In this document: piece by piece, positions 22,801 through 37,800 of the stretch
How positions within the stretch are numbered: the stretch's first letter is position 1
How the letters are laid out: each line of letters starts with the position of its first letter
Source of the DNA: Campylorhamphus procurvoides
Taxonomy: Eukaryota; Chordata; Aves; Passeriformes; Dendrocolaptidae
Direction of reading: 5' to 3'
Assembly: GCA_013396655.1 (NCBI GenBank)
Contig: WBMV01003100.1
Location: 241-64,240 of the forward strand
Length of the DNA: 64,000 bases
The notes under the pieces: generated by a model
The model's input: the letters and a program-made list of their open reading frames with translations, nothing else
Database searches by the model: none
Told to the model about the DNA's origin: nothing
Translations under genes and position numbers: made by a program

Positions 22801-25800
22801 CTTCCCAGGGGCCACATGCTGCCCCCATGCACCTGTCTCCTGGCTCCAAACCCTGACCATGCTGGACCACACCAACTCTGTCAGGGTGGGCAAAACCAGC
22901 AAAGCAAGAGAGCAGAAATGCCAGAGTTTTGCGTTATATCCACAACTCCCAGTTTTTTGGGTCCGGTATTCTCTTCCCTCCTCCAAGCAGCAATTCTGTA
23001 CTTGTTCAAAGCCAAGCAACCAGCAGAACCAGTGATGGTTACAGTTCACCTGATGCTTGAATATGCACATTATTGATCCATCAGGACATGAAACCAACTT
23101 AACAAAGTTAACTGATAAAGCCTAAGGAGGAGCAGACTAAGCATGAAGTATAACAAAGCAACTGAGATTTCTAAGCTTTTCTCTTCACGTGGCCTCAGTT
23201 AGTGACTGGTGTGTGCCAAGATGTTCACCCTTTAACTACCAACCCATCCAACAAAAAAAGGAAATTGATTCCCAAAGCCAAGCTACTACAGGACAATACT
23301 TATAAAACAAGCTACTCACGCCAATGTCATGTTGTTGCTTGGGTCCAGCCCCACCTCGATGACTGTGGTCCCCTCTATGTCCACCTCCTTGCAGGGGGTG
23401 GTGTTTCTCCCAGTGACTCTGCAGGCCTGGTAGAATCCGTGTGGCTTCACACGCCCCGAGTCATTCCCCACGAACACCTGCAGCACCACTGGCTCATTGT
23501 GACCCTCCAGCTGAAACAGGCCAGTGGTTAATTGACAGGGAGTGATTTCTTTAGTCAAGTTCTAAGCCACCAAGAACAGTTTTATTTCAATGGCCACAGC
23601 ACTTGCTTCTGCCCTCAGTCCTTGCAAGAGCAATGCTCCCAAGCACCACATCTCTGAAGCACCAACATTTTTACACTATTCCTCCCCATCTTTAAACCCC
23701 ATGAACAGAACAAAAGGCCCTCTTGTCCTTAACATATTTTTCCCACTAGCTCAGACTTCCTGAAGATTCACTGACTCATTTGGCTGTGCAGTCCTGGCAG
23801 AGTTTTATCTGCAGGGTATGAACTCATCTGCCTACTGGTAAAGCAAACTGGAACTTCCAGGAATTCAGTAACACAAGACTCTTCCAAACAGAATTTTCAC
23901 TGATGGGTGCTAAAGGGTAACTGGGAAAGGAATTAAAAGGAAATTCAGATGAACAAAGGCCCATTAAGAAAATCCACATAAATGAGAACTAAATCCCCAT
24001 AGCAACAGGCCAATATGAAAGGACTCTTTTCTTATGAAACTTTACTGGAGTTGTGCATTACTCAGGAGGGCTGAGTGAAGGGCTGGTGGGGTTTCTAACA
24101 TTGCTGAACAGGCCTCTGAAGATAAGTCTACTTCTATATTCTGTCAGCAGTGGTCAGCACAAATTTAAGGACTCTATCACAAACAAACATTTCTTTGTGG
24201 ACCCAGTACATTAGTTTGGTTTGAGAACTGCTTATGTACCACTGCCTTGACATAAAGCTTCCCTCCTCCTGTAGCTCTGGGACGCCAATAAGACCATTTG
24301 TGGCCTGCAAGAGACCCAGTACGATCTCCACAGCAGAGACTGCAAAGTCTCCTTCCTTCCCTCTAAAAACAGAGACTGGAGGCCTGTTTGAACTGCAGCT
24401 GTTCCCATTCCATTAGAACATCCTTGGGAAGGGTGTGCCTGTGCCCCCAGCCTACCTTGACAGTGGGAAAGCCCTGCTGTGTCCGATCCTTCACGGAGCC
24501 CCGACTGCCCTCGGTCAGATAACGAGCCCTGTGCTGGGTCTCCGGCTGCACCACAATCTTCAGCTCCTTCCCTTCACTCTTAGTTGGATACTGACCACAC
24601 AACATTGGGGTCTTCTTCCCTCCAGCTCCCTTCTGGTTCTCTGATGCTCTGGGAAGTCAAAGCAGACCATCAAGAAGTTAAAAACAGTTCCCCAAATAAA
24701 ACACACCAAATCACAGAAAGGCTAAAAAGACAAAGAGTGTATATTAATGGATGGAAGATTTGCAGTTGCTCTGACAGCAAAGGAAAGCTGCAGGATGAAC
24801 AGTGCTTCTCTGCCTCCTCCATCCAGAGCACATGGGAACTGCTTCTCAGAGAGCAAATATAAAGGAAGGGAAAAGCAATTAGCAATGATGTTAACGAACA
24901 GAAGGCAACTCATAACCTGCTTTTTCGTCGTCTGTGATACAGCCTGAACAAACTGTTGCACTGCTGTAATAAACATGTACATGTCCACACACACTGAATG
25001 GATTTAAGGTTAAATGGTACTTCTTTAACCAGGAAAACAGCCTCATGCCTGTCTTCGCCTCCACTTGCATATCCATGTAAACTCCAAGTCTGATTTCTGT
25101 CAAACAGACTGATAAATTTATGTTGAAACCCAATCAGTTATTGAGAAAGTTCTGATGTAACTGCACCACAGTTAAATCACTGTATGCACAAGGCCTTTCT
25201 CTCCAGGTGCATTTTGTAGGACATCGTGTCTTGTGCTTAGTTCCATAATTAAAACCAGGATGAAGGAGCCCTTCAAAGTCTTAACAGCACATGAGCCATC
25301 TTGTGTTCCCTTTAAAGTGCAATGGGAAACAACTCTTGATCCAGCACAGGCCAGGATTTGATCATGAACCTCACGTCCAATAAACTCCTTCCACAGTGGG
25401 AAATGTGAATGTGCCACAGCACACGGTACAGGCAGGAAAAGGGCTCTGTGATTTACGTAAATGTCATACTCTTTTTACTACCAAAGAGTGGTTTCTAATA
25501 GCTGATGCCTGGGAAGAAGGCAGCTTCAAATAACAGGTGTGAATTGCTTAAAAAAACAAATTCTGTTTCAATGTGCAACTTACGGAAGTAATTTACCCAG
25601 TATTTTTTCCTTCTCAAAAAGCGTAAAAAATGCTTTTTCTTCAACATCATTTACTGGGAGCTTTGGCACTGCATGAGGTTCTCCCTGACCTGGACATGGG
25701 GGTACCCCAGCTCCCTTCTCAATGATTTACACTAACAAACAGGATCAGCACCTTTCCCAAAGCTCCTGCTGCACAAGGAGCAGCACAAGGACACAGCCTC

Positions 25801-28800
25801 CTTCCCAGCCATTCCCTGCCCTGGGGAATGGGCCTTCTCCTGTCCTGGGGAAGGTCAGGCACTTTGCCCCCCTATTCCACCACATCTCATAACCCTGAAA
25901 ATCATGGAATTATAGAACAGTTTTGGTTGGAAGGGACCTTTAAAGCACATCCAGATCTGCCTCCTGCCATGGGTATGGACACCTTCCACTAGCCCAGGCT
26001 GCTCCAAGCATTGGGCACTTTCGGGGATGGGGCAGCCACAGCTCCTCTGGGCAGCCTGTGCCAGGGCCTCATCGCTATTCTTTTTGTAAAAAACCTCTTC
26101 CTTTTCTCTACTCTAAATCAACTCTCTTTTAGTTTAGAAACCGTTACCCTTTGCCTATGGCAACAGCCCTATTTGTCACACTCTTATTTCCATTGAGCCT
26201 TCCAAAACCCTCCAAATACACATAACAAATGGTTAAAACAGACAAAGGTCAGTGCTTTGGATGACTTCCATTCCCATTTTTCTGTCCTTAAAGGTTAAAC
26301 CACTTCACTTTGGACAGCCCAGTGAGCCTCCTCCTGCTCACCCAGCTGAGCCCAGCCAGGGCCATGGCTGCTTTCCACACTCATCATGAACCACCAAAGA
26401 CAGGCAGGATCTAGACTGAAACTGGTATCAAACCCAGCAAGGGAACAGTAATACCATCTTAAAATAAAACTATCTCCCTGCCAAAGAGTCTCAATTACTC
26501 TGCTTGGTATAATCACACAGGCTGCTTAAAAACACAAATATGCTATGCAAAAACATCCCTTCCTTTGGGAAAAGGGACAAAATTGTCCTTCAGTGCAGCA
26601 CATGTAAAACCTGTGATACATTAAATAACCTGTAATTAACACCACTATGCTCTTTCCTTCTGTACAAGTTAAGGGAAAACTAATGAAATTCAAGCTCCTT
26701 AGACAATCACTTTCTACCTCCTTGTCAGGACAACCCTCCAATGAACTAGTAATTATATGGAACACATTTACCAATTTTCAGTCAGTATCTTTTCTTTCTT
26801 CTTACTCAGAATTTGAAAATAAACCTCAGCTTCTCAAAGGAAAAGAGAAGGAATGCCGGGCAAGCTCAAGCCTGGGACACAGGGCACACCCTGGCTCAGG
26901 ACAGCACTCCATGGATCGACACCACAAGGATTGCTGACTCTGACCCTGTCACACCAGGAAGCTCCAGCTTTGTAAACTAATAGGGCAGGCTGGGCACAGC
27001 TGAATTTTCAAGGGAAGCATTGGAGAGCCAGCCATCAAAATTAAATCCTTTATCACTCAAAATGCTACGTTTCAGCCTCTCCAGGAGTACTTTAGTCATA
27101 AATCCCAACTACCTTAACAGTCAACAAACTAATATTTTATACATTATCATATTTAAAGATGTGCTCCTCACAATTATTTTAGTCTTTCCTCTAGAAACTT
27201 AATCACTGCTTTCAATCAGATTAACTAAACCTGAGAGCAATTTAAAGCCCTGACCAGAGCTACTCCATGGTCTTTCATCTCAAATTACAAAGATCTATAA
27301 TTTACACAGCCTTTTAATTCAGTTTATTTATATTGCTAACATTCATGCCTGTACAAAATATTTCATACACACACATTTATTAATTTAACTGTCACCAGAC
27401 AATGTCTCCAGTAATTTAGCACTTTTTTTTAGGGGGGGGGAAAGGCAATTCCCAAGACTATTGGAACAGATGTCCTGGGTTAAGCCTGGCCTGGTCCTGC
27501 CCTGCCCTCAGGGCTGTTCCCAGAGCAGATCTGAAAGTGAAAGTGAGACCAAGCCATGGAAACCTGAGCCTCTGCCCTAAATCACCATCAATTCATCCCT
27601 TCTAAAGAGGCTTTCACAAATTCCAAGTTTCCACACGAATACTTTCTTTCTCTTCCTGGCCTTTAAAGACAAGCGTGTAGAAGTCTCTTTAGAGGCAAAA
27701 GCCATTTCCATTCCCCACGAATGGAGAGCAGCTCTCCCTGCTCTGTTCTGAAAGGCAAAAGGAACTGAACTCCCTTGGCTGAACTCCACCAGGCTGGGAA
27801 GTTTAAAACCCCCAGTCACTACAGTGACCCAGATTTGTAATGCCAGATCTCCATATTCCAATGGCAAAACGAAGTTTTCTAAGAGGTTGGCCAGCTCTTA
27901 CCCCAGAGCATTTATTTCAAAGGACAGTTCTGGTACCTCAGTTTTCCTGCAGTTCAGTCTGGCCTGTGTGTAAGAGGAGGAGAGAAATTCTGCTTCCTCC
28001 CCTGTGCACTCACAGAACTGAGGCATGTTCACTGGTCATCTAATGTTTCTGGGGATGTTACAACCTTGTTCTGTTCTTGGACTGAGAGCTCATGTATCCT
28101 TCCAGAGTTTACTAAATCTCCCCTTTGTGCCCTGAGGTCACATCTGCAGTTGCACAGCTCCTAACTTTCCATAAAGCCTTGCCCTGTGCAAGGGCCAGCC
28201 TGGTCCCTGGGGAGCTGGGTGGGCTCTTCCCTCATTCCAAGCTCCCTGGGCTCTACCAGGTACTAGTACTTCACTTTACTATCATTAATTTTGGCTGGTG
28301 AAAACCAGAGCAGCCAAAGGCAGAGTGGTGGCTGTGTGGAGACCCCAGAAGACCCCAAGCAGAGCCAATGTCTCCGTCCAGCTCCGCTCCTCCTGCTGAG
28401 CCCGGGAAGGACCTTCACGCTCAGGAAAGGTTCTTGGAATCGCTTTCTCACAGTGAAATTTTAAGTATGGAACTGCACTGACCCTGGGAACACAGACTCC
28501 AGGCTCTTTCCCTTTGGAATATGAAATGTTCATCATCTTTGCCATCAGTCAAATTTTAATATTCCCTGTTGCTGTGATGAACGTCAGAATGTCCTGCAAG
28601 CACAGACACAAAAGTAAAAACAAAACCCACTCCTGCCCCACAAAAAAGGCCAAAATAAAAGAGCCAAATTTATTCATTTGACCATCTCAGAAGTTCTAAA
28701 GAAGCAACAACACACTCTTTCAAGCTGATGGATTTTTCCTCTGTAAGCTGCTACTGAAATGCATTTAGTGAACAGCGTGAAGTGGGAGATGAGAGGCCAC

Positions 28801-31800
28801 CACCCAGGCGTGCCCACGCAGACACACGCACACGACCCAGAAGCACAGAGAGAAACAGGACTAGAGATTTATTTCTGAAAAGATCAAATACAGAAGTGAA
28901 TCCACAAAGCAAAAACAAAACCTGTTTGTCTTAACATTTCATAAAAAAGTAAAGCACGTGTTAATTTAAATTATGAGAGATCCTAAGGAGCCATTAACTA
29001 TTAACTTCTACTCCCATCCCTCTCTCTATTTGATAAATAAAGAGACAAACAGGAGCAGGTAAAGCTAAAGACTGAAAGCCTCACATAAAATCCTGCAAAA
29101 AACCATTCAGATTTAGGGTGCGCCCACTCCACTCTGCCTTTCTTTTTAAATACATTTTCATTGCCATTTTATAAACGGAATTGTTTGGCCTTTTAGGAAT
29201 TTCACTTAAGGAACACAGACAAGCTCATCAGTGCTGCATCTAACTGCTGCAGGGAAGTTTAGCTTTATCTTCTAAATAAAGATTAACAAGTCTAATGAGA
29301 ACTTAGTACAGAATCATGGAATGGTTTGGGTTGGTAGGGACTTAAAGACATCCAATTCCATGCCCTGAAATGGGCAGGGACACCTTCCACTAGACCACTT
29401 TGCTCCAAGCCCCATCCAACTTGGCCTTGGACACTTCCAGGGATGGGGCAGCCACAACTTTGGGGGCAAAGAACCTATCCTGGGCTAGGAGATGGTGGTG
29501 ACAGCAGAGAAGGGAGGGGGTTTATGTGAGAACCTGAGCAGGACACCGGCCAGGGCACAGGGGGACTTTTATTAGTTTGTGTTTACATATGGAGATAGAA
29601 CTTTTTTTCTTAAAAAAACAAAACAACAAAAAAAAAAGCAGATACCAACCCATTTCCTGCTTTTGAGTTGCCTTTGCTGTCCGTGCTGAGCTGAGAAAGG
29701 ACATAGTGAGGCGCTTTGGCACTGTCGGCATCAAAGATATCCATGTTGGACTCTTCACAATCTCGGCGTTTGATCCCTGGCCTCTGCTTTGGGTTGCGTT
29801 TGCGCGATTTACGTGGCACCTCAGTGTTATCATTGTAGGAACTGGTACTCATGTTACTGAAGTTGGAGGGTGAATCCTCCATCCACATACTGCAGCTCTG
29901 TTCTGACTCCAGCGCACAGCCCTCATCCTGGCAGGACATCCGACTGTTGTCCAGCAGGTCCTCGGGTGGTGGCGAGATGTACAGGACTGTGTGGCGCCGC
30001 GGCGTTGGCTGGTGCTGCTGGGCTGTGTTACTGGTTATCTGCTGGTCACTTACCCCTCGGGTACTTACCCCCACGGCTGAGGAGCAGCTCTCCACTTGCA
30101 TAGCCTTGCTGTCGGTGACTGAGGTAGAGTAAATGGTAGGACTGGAAGAGGTGGTAAAGGAGCTGCAAGCACCGCCCATGGAGGAAGAGGAAGGAGCTGA
30201 AGAAGCATCTGCGGTGTACAATTCACAAGTAAATACCAGAGCCGCCGTGGAGGCTGTGCTGGCTATAGCAGTCCCAGTGAAATCAAGTGATTTAGGAACC
30301 GATTGCTTTCCCCCAAGAAATGTTTGGAATTTGGTTACGTTTTGGAATGGAAGTGCTTGAAGCAACACGGCCTAGCCAATGCTTTGGAAATGTCCAAACG
30401 AGTCTTAGCATGATCCACTGTAATCAATTTTTTATGACTTAACGTTAATTCATACAAATGGCTGCAAGTAAACAGAGCTTTCATCGCCTCAGCTGGACTA
30501 ATTATTGGTGGAGAAGCCATTTCATCTAAAATAGCCCCAAAGCAAAATGCTTATAAATCCACATTCAACGCCAATTAAACCATTTATTGTTGGAAATTTT
30601 TAGTTTTTTTTTTAAAAAGATGGGACTGTGCTTAGCCACAAAATATTAAAATAAGTTTCTAACCTATGAAGCAGAGAACTACAGGTCATTTTTAATGCAG
30701 ACACTCCCTGCTTCAGAGGCAAATCCTGGAATAAAAATATGAGAAAATAAATGAGAAAAAGAGCTGCTGATTATTCCATCATAAATGAGAAATAAAATAT
30801 AAAAACAACTGAGTTGGTAGGCAAAATGGAACTGGTATCAGTCACTATGAGTGAGCTGCGGATTGTGAAGGTTCAGAACAGGGCTCAAATAACTGTGCTG
30901 GTGACACACTGATTCAGGGACAGGGAATTTCTTTAATTTGACTTTTCCAGTCACCGAGACTGATTTTTCTCAGACTTAGCAGTCCCTTACACAGAGACAA
31001 CTTGGGGCAGACCTCTGAAAAATTCCTGTTAAGCAGATTTCCAACATTGTGTGACTTCTCCAGAGGTCCCACAGCTCAATCTGGTTCAGAAACATCAAAA
31101 TTACTAAAACAAACCCCTGAAGATTTCTGGAGAACACCATAACTGTTGACAAGGAAGAATTTTAATGGACAGATCAGCTGTACATGTAGGTTAAACACTC
31201 CAGAGGAAGCAGGATGGACAAATGTAGGGCTTTATTTATTTATTAAAATCACCTGTAGCTCACTGAGGATTAACTGAACCGAAGTTTATAGTCAAATTTC
31301 AGCTTTCCAGGGGAAGATCATCCTGTTTTATGTATTTCTGCATTGCTGCTTATACCTGATAAACCAGAACCACTGAAATAAGCTAATTTTGGAACAATTT
31401 GTACATTAAATATATGTATAATTATACAATGTGTTTGTTCAGCTACTTACTGCTGTCAGACAGGTAATTCCTATTATTAAGAAGAATATCATGTTTTCCT
31501 TTTTTGCTTCGTGGGATTTTTTTAAAATCCAAAATATTATATTAATCTCTCAAGTCTGAAAGGTTTAGAGACAGTTGGACTATTTTATCCAGTTTTACTT
31601 AGTTAAAAGTAAAAGAATAAATGTTCAGCCATGAGATATATATATATATATTTAATTAACAGTAAAACTCAGACAACCTTCCTATAAATCCACCTGCTTG
31701 AAACTACTGGGGACATCAATGACCGATGACAAAGAATTTTTAACCATTACTGGTTTTTATAGCTTTTCTGTACTAAATGAATGTTAAAGCAAACCTACAT

Positions 31801-34800
31801 CACTTCAGACTGCAAAATTCAGTGGCCACTGCAGTTTATCAATAAACTATTCTGCTTTTATCACTTTCTCCAAACCTCCCAGTGAACCAGGAGCAGCTGA
31901 ATGATACCAGTTCCATTTCCCAGTTTGTTCTTTGGCAAATACAGTGGCTGAAATTGGAAAATTCAGTCACTTTGCATTCCAATTTAAAAGCAAATTTCTC
32001 CTTTCTATATCATGCATTAATGCAATGCTTCTTTCAAAAACATTTATAGGATTGGCAAGAACTAATAAGTCTAGATATTTATTTCAGTGACAATATTTAG
32101 GAGCTGATTTGCAGCCACTTTGAGTTGAGAAAGCCCGTTGCTGTTGGGAATGTTTGTTCTGGTAAACTGAGTTGGTTTCCATTCATCATTTACACCCTCA
32201 ACACCGAACAGGCACAGCAAGCACTGAGCTCACCCCGCTCAGCAAGTGCTTCAATGCATCTCCTGGTCAGGATTGGACTTTTCCCTCACCTTCCTAGGGA
32301 AAAAAAATAAATAAATCACTAAACAAAATGCTTTTGAGCATATGGCTAGAAGAGCTGGTGATGGCAGTGCTGGTTTAGGGTGCAGCACGGTGCAATACTG
32401 AACTTACTACTGCTCGCCAAAACAACTTCTCCTCTTTTTTTTCCCTAGAAGTTAAAAAGCATTTATGTGTGTGAATATGTGTATGTGGGTTTTTATGCTT
32501 TTAAAAGGTAAATAAACAGTGTCCATTGTCCATTATAAATTGGTTACACTCTCCTGCATTTACCAGAGATAACTCTGTGTAATGATAAGATTAGAATATG
32601 GAAATAATCCCAAATTAAATAGTAATGGCAACAAAAACTCTCTTTAGCCTCATATAACAAAGTAATGCCATTACCAGCCATAAGTATGCAAGTGTTTTAA
32701 GGAATGTACAGGCCAGTGCCTCCTCAATTATAATTAAGACTATATAACAAAGTATGATAAATATTACAGCAAATGGCATAAAGTGGCTGTCTGTATTTGA
32801 ACAAACAAATTTAAAATCTGGTTTGGGGGATAAATTAATAATTGCTTCAGTAACATTTTACGTTATGCAAATACTAAGAAACATAATGAAATCTATGTTT
32901 TCTCACTCTCCAGTCCTTGAGCCAACTCAGCCTCCTCTGAACTAATAAATAAATTGGGTCAATCAAATATGAATTCACCAAGTTACTATAATGAATGAAC
33001 TGTATTTTCACAGCTCCCATTTGGTTTTATCATTTTATTCCAAGGCCAGGGACATTTGTATCTGACATCCAAAGGAGAATTCTGGATGAACGTGATGCAT
33101 TTTGGAAAGAAAAAAAATAACTCAGTAATTCTCACTTAGCTGGTGCTGCTTTAAAAGGTGAGGGCACACACAACCTTCCCCACTTTGAGCAGTGACACAG
33201 ATATATATGGTTTTTCAAAAGAGTAGGTACATTTTGCAACAGAAATCTGAATATATTCAACTGAACACAACTTCAAAATCAAACTTGCTTTCAGAGCCAT
33301 GACACTGAAGAGAAGCCAAGCACTTGCCATGGCAAATGTGCAGCCTTGCTTTAGAAATGGAACGTTCACCAGAATCAGTGGCTACTTTTCCTTTTTTTAT
33401 AATAAAAAATGAGAGAAACGAATATTCCACTTCAGAGCAACTGTGATCCCACCTGAAACTAAACCTTCTGAATCTCTACGCTGCTAGTGTTATTAACATG
33501 TAAGGGAACTGAAATAAGTAATTTGTTGCCCATCCTACAAGCTTTTCCTCCCTAAAAGAGGCAGAATTATATCAGGACAAAAACTAAGGGAGCAAACCAA
33601 GGCAGGCTTTCTCTTTCCAGTACCATAAAAGAAAGAAAATTCATTACCTCCTGCATTAGCAACTAAGGCAATAACAGATTTTCCATATCCTATTCTTTTG
33701 GGAAGACAAAACAAGGCATTCAGCCTCTAAAAAAAATGCCTGAAAGGCAGGGGAGAGAAAAAAAATCACTATTTGGCACCAAGAGAGTCTTTTTAGGTAA
33801 CACTTCTGTGGAGCCAATCCTGAAATCCTTGTTCATTCTTTTCAAATATCCTTAAATACAACAAGGATTACCAAGTCCTCAAAAAGAAACAAACACTATC
33901 CTGATGACTTTTTTTTTTTTTAAATTGCAAAAGCAAGTAATTCCCCAAGCCAGAGAGTTTGAAATTGCAAAGGCAAATAAACTGGAGATATTTTTGGTTT
34001 CACAAGTTTTTCAGCCACCTGTGCATGGCCAGCCAGGACAAGCAAAAGCCATTAGAGAACTAATGTTTTTCTGAGAGCCTCCCCTGCATCCCATGTGATC
34101 CCCTACAGTCTCTGCAGAAAACAAGTATCCAAAATGAAAAATCACTGCACGGGGTGAGGAGTAGGTGGTGTATAAGCTTAGTGTGTGAACTATGACCTTT
34201 ATTAAATGTATCAGTTTGTCCAACATGCCATTTTCTCAATTCAGATTCTGTATGTTAATTGGTTTGTTTGAACCACTGGACACAGAAGAACAATTTCAGG
34301 ACAAACCCAGAAGGAAACCGAGCAAATTTCCACGATCAACCTTTGTGTTGTCAAAGGTTTTAAAGGTAAACCCCAGAACTTACAAAGTGGCTGCAAACCT
34401 GCTTTCAACACCTCACATGCCAAACTTGGGGGTTCTACTTTTCTTCTTCTTGTATTACTGATGTCATGTCAAAAACTTTTCCAAAAACTTTAGTTTCAAA
34501 TCAGTATCAATCCACTATTTAGAAATAAAACAAACAAAACAAAAAAATTAAAATAAAAAAAGAAAGAAAGAAAAGAGACTTATGAAGAAGTCTGAAAACA
34601 AGACCGACCTATACCCTGGGTGAGATTGGATGGGTTAAGTGTCTCTGGTACTATTTGTCTTCACTATTGACAGACACTGTCACACAACCCACCACTCGAT
34701 GCCTGTCTCTGAATGGCGAAGCTAGAATGCAAGTTAAGTGTATTAATAGAGAAAAAAGCTAGCATCCCAGCAAATATCATAAAGCAATCCAATTCACCAG

Positions 34801-37800
34801 TTATTAAACACACTCAGATTCAAGACAGGTAGGTTAATTTAATTTACATTAAGCCCCACAGTGTAAATTCCCCTTTACATTCCCATGCTGACCCAAGCAG
34901 TGTATTTATTATACTTTGGGTAAATACATCAATCAGTGGGTTTGTTATAAACGACTCCCATTATTCAATTAACAATCAAGTTTAGGTATCTAAATAGAAC
35001 TTCTGTTAGTGGCTCACACACACCAATTCCATGGATCTGAGATCCATCCCACTCAATGCTACAAGGCTGATTCCAAGCAAGCAGAACTCTGGGAATCACA
35101 GCTGCTCTCCAAGCTCTACCTGTCCCTCTCCAGCTCGAGGATGTCCGGATTGATGGATTTGGCAAAGAACACCTCCACTTAAGAGACAGACTATTTTATC
35201 TTTTAAATACAAGAGATCTTTTTCCTAAGAAATTCAGAACTCCTCTTGGCCTTCACAACATCTTTGATACTGCTACAGCATGGAGGCACCCAAATGGGAC
35301 TGCTCTTGGAAACCCTCGCTGTCTTGGTTTTCAATTATTCATTAAGGAACAGAGAATTCTCTTGTCACAAAGTAGTTCTCATGTCTTTCTGACCTACTAA
35401 GAGGAGCCATTTAATGCAAGGATTTGTAAAAAAAATCTCTCGGAATGATGAAGCAACCTGTGTTTGATTGAGGAGTTCCAGAAACTTTACTGACTATAAG
35501 AAATTGGGTTTACTGACTGATAAGGGTTTACTGACTATAAGAAGTTCAGGAAGACTGAAAACTACTTGAACTTAGGAAAAAGATATGAACTAGTTATGAA
35601 CACCAATGTGATCCTTCCTATGGAATTCTAAGGAAGCTTGTGGAGCACAAGTGCACTTGATGCACATTCAGCTCCACATGACTAGAATGTCCTAACTGGA
35701 TTTGCAGTGAACACATCTGAAGTTTCCATAAAATGGAAACACTAAGAAAAATCTTTCCCTTTGGCATTTCCCAGCAGTGACTTCTCCCCAGGAGACCCTT
35801 CAGTGTGATGAGGGAACCTTTCCACTCCCCTGAGCTAAACTAAATGGCAGCCCAACCTTGCCAGACTAGGTCTGTAGGCTCCACCTTGGCTCTTCTGGGA
35901 CATGGTTCTTCCAGGAGAAACACTTAAATCAATGCACAGCACAAGGAAGATGAGCTGTTAACAAGCATTAGGGTCTGGTGGAAATTCATTCTGTAACAAA
36001 GAAGTATTTGACCTGTGGCCAAAGCCACAGACAGAAACCCCTGGAAGACATCTTGCCTGGAAAGGACAGGAAGGCATTTCCAACTGGGAGGGTGGTGGGA
36101 AGAGGAAGGGAAAAGCCTACAAAGAAATGGAAGTTTTTACAGGCATGGGAGACCAACTATAAAGAAGAATCTTTTTTTCTGCTCATATGTTTACAATGAG
36201 CAATCACAAGGCCGGGATAACAGAAGTGGTACCAGCACTGATATCCCCTTTGAAATCTCTAGTCATTATCTCTGTATCAACAGGAAAAACTGACTAATGA
36301 CACCAGGAAGGATGAGAAATGGACAAAATATTTTCATTAAAAATAAAAATGAAGAAGCCTGGCTCTAGCCACTCAGGGAAAAACAAACCAAAACAAACCC
36401 ATCTCCATTTTGAGGTTTTATTAGAATCTTTAGTCTGAGAATGATGAAAAAGCCTTATTTAGGCAGCAGAAATCATGAGCCTCAGTCTCCACACCAGAGA
36501 TAATGCAAGTATCCTTATCCATGTCTCCACAGCAGCAATTGAGAAGCAAAGCCTTATTTTCATAATTAAAAGGACTAAAAATGCTTATGGCAATATTTCA
36601 GTAACAACTCTGATCAAAAATGCCAATTACACCTGTTTGGGACAGGAAGATTGTTCCTTTAATTATGAAGAAGCATAAGAAGAAGCATAAAAAAAGCATG
36701 AAATTGATCCCAAAAAGGCAAAGCTTCATCTTTTACCTAATATTTTCCCAGGAGATAATCACGGACGCTTGGGAGACAGAAAATCTCACTATACCACAGA
36801 TTACCCGTATCCCAATATGTACAGTGCGAAAAAAGAGATCAGTAAATACATTTCAGTGGCATAAAATGTGTTCCCCTTTTCCTACAGCAAGAACACCACT
36901 CTGAAGAATTCCACTGGAGACTAGGAATTGGAAATCTGAGACCAATGTAAAAAAGTATGGAAATATATATATATTTGCCTCTGTGGGAAATGAAGAGCAG
37001 CTTGAGACATCATCAACAAGCTGAAGCAGCTCATTCCAAGATTTGCTGCAGGAAGAACGAGGGATGAGGAGCAGAGAAGGGAGTTTCTGTGACAGTTCAC
37101 TGGGACTCAGAAGGCTTGAGCATTCCTGGTATTGCAGATAAAAGATGAAAAAGCAGCACTTGTTTAAAGAATATGGTCAAAAGTACTCCTGATCATCCCC
37201 AAAACACAAGAAGCAGGTATTAGCAACCAGTCTTTTAAGAACGGACTTAAATTAGCAGTGAATTTTATGCATTTGAAGGTTCAGTGTGTCTTGATTAACA
37301 CCAAAAAAATTGTTCAGCCTTTCAGAACCAACTGGAGAGACTCAAACATCCCTCCTTGCAACTGGAGCACACAAACACTCTGGGGAAGCATCAAGAAAGC
37401 TTCAGGCACATTTACTTCATGTAAGAGATCTCCAGGCAGAGCTTACAATGACATTTCTCAGCGTGACACTCTCATGCAATTCAAGAGTCTGGAAGATGAT
37501 CCATATTTAATGTGTTGATGGTGCTGCACCAGGCAAACCCCTCCTTTTCCTGTCCCTTGAACAAAGACACTAGTAATTCAAGTGGTGAGCACAGAGAATG
37601 GTTTCTGGAGGTAAGAGCAGATCCTTTCCCTCCCTCCTGCTTTCCAGAAGAACCACAGCACTAAAAGCTTGAGACAGCAGCTCAAAATCCCAGAGTTCTA
37701 CAAAATTACACTTTCCTGTTTGATATTCAGAGAGTGGGTAACACCTCTTTTGTCTGGATTAATGAATAGGTAATACATATCTATTAACAAATTAATGAAA

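Larger units (their letters stand above)
24649..29649 (-). other. NFAT5: NFAT5 intron between v2 and v3
   Basis: 5.0 kb with CR1 fragments at 25903-26200 and 29310-29495, a poly-T/poly-G run near 27424-27440 and an A-rich stretch just behind the v2 donor. The rest is unannotated AT-rich intron. Confidence 0.8.

Noticed and set aside
27471..27560. 'tgtcctgggttaagcctggc', resembling the start of some avian LTRs
   Set aside because: The similarity stops after about a dozen bases and no matching 3' end, primer site or target duplication is seen.
30209..30371. In-frame open extension upstream of NFAT5 exon v2 (reads LYTAD into ASSAPSSSS)
   Set aside because: It is open for 54 codons but contains no ATG start and follows a stop; a good acceptor at 30209 and the family's AVVAAD junction place it in the intron.
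36660..36720. Lys/His-rich short frame (KKHKKKHKK)
   Set aside because: It reflects a short 'gaagcataa' tandem repeat in an intron, not a coding exon.
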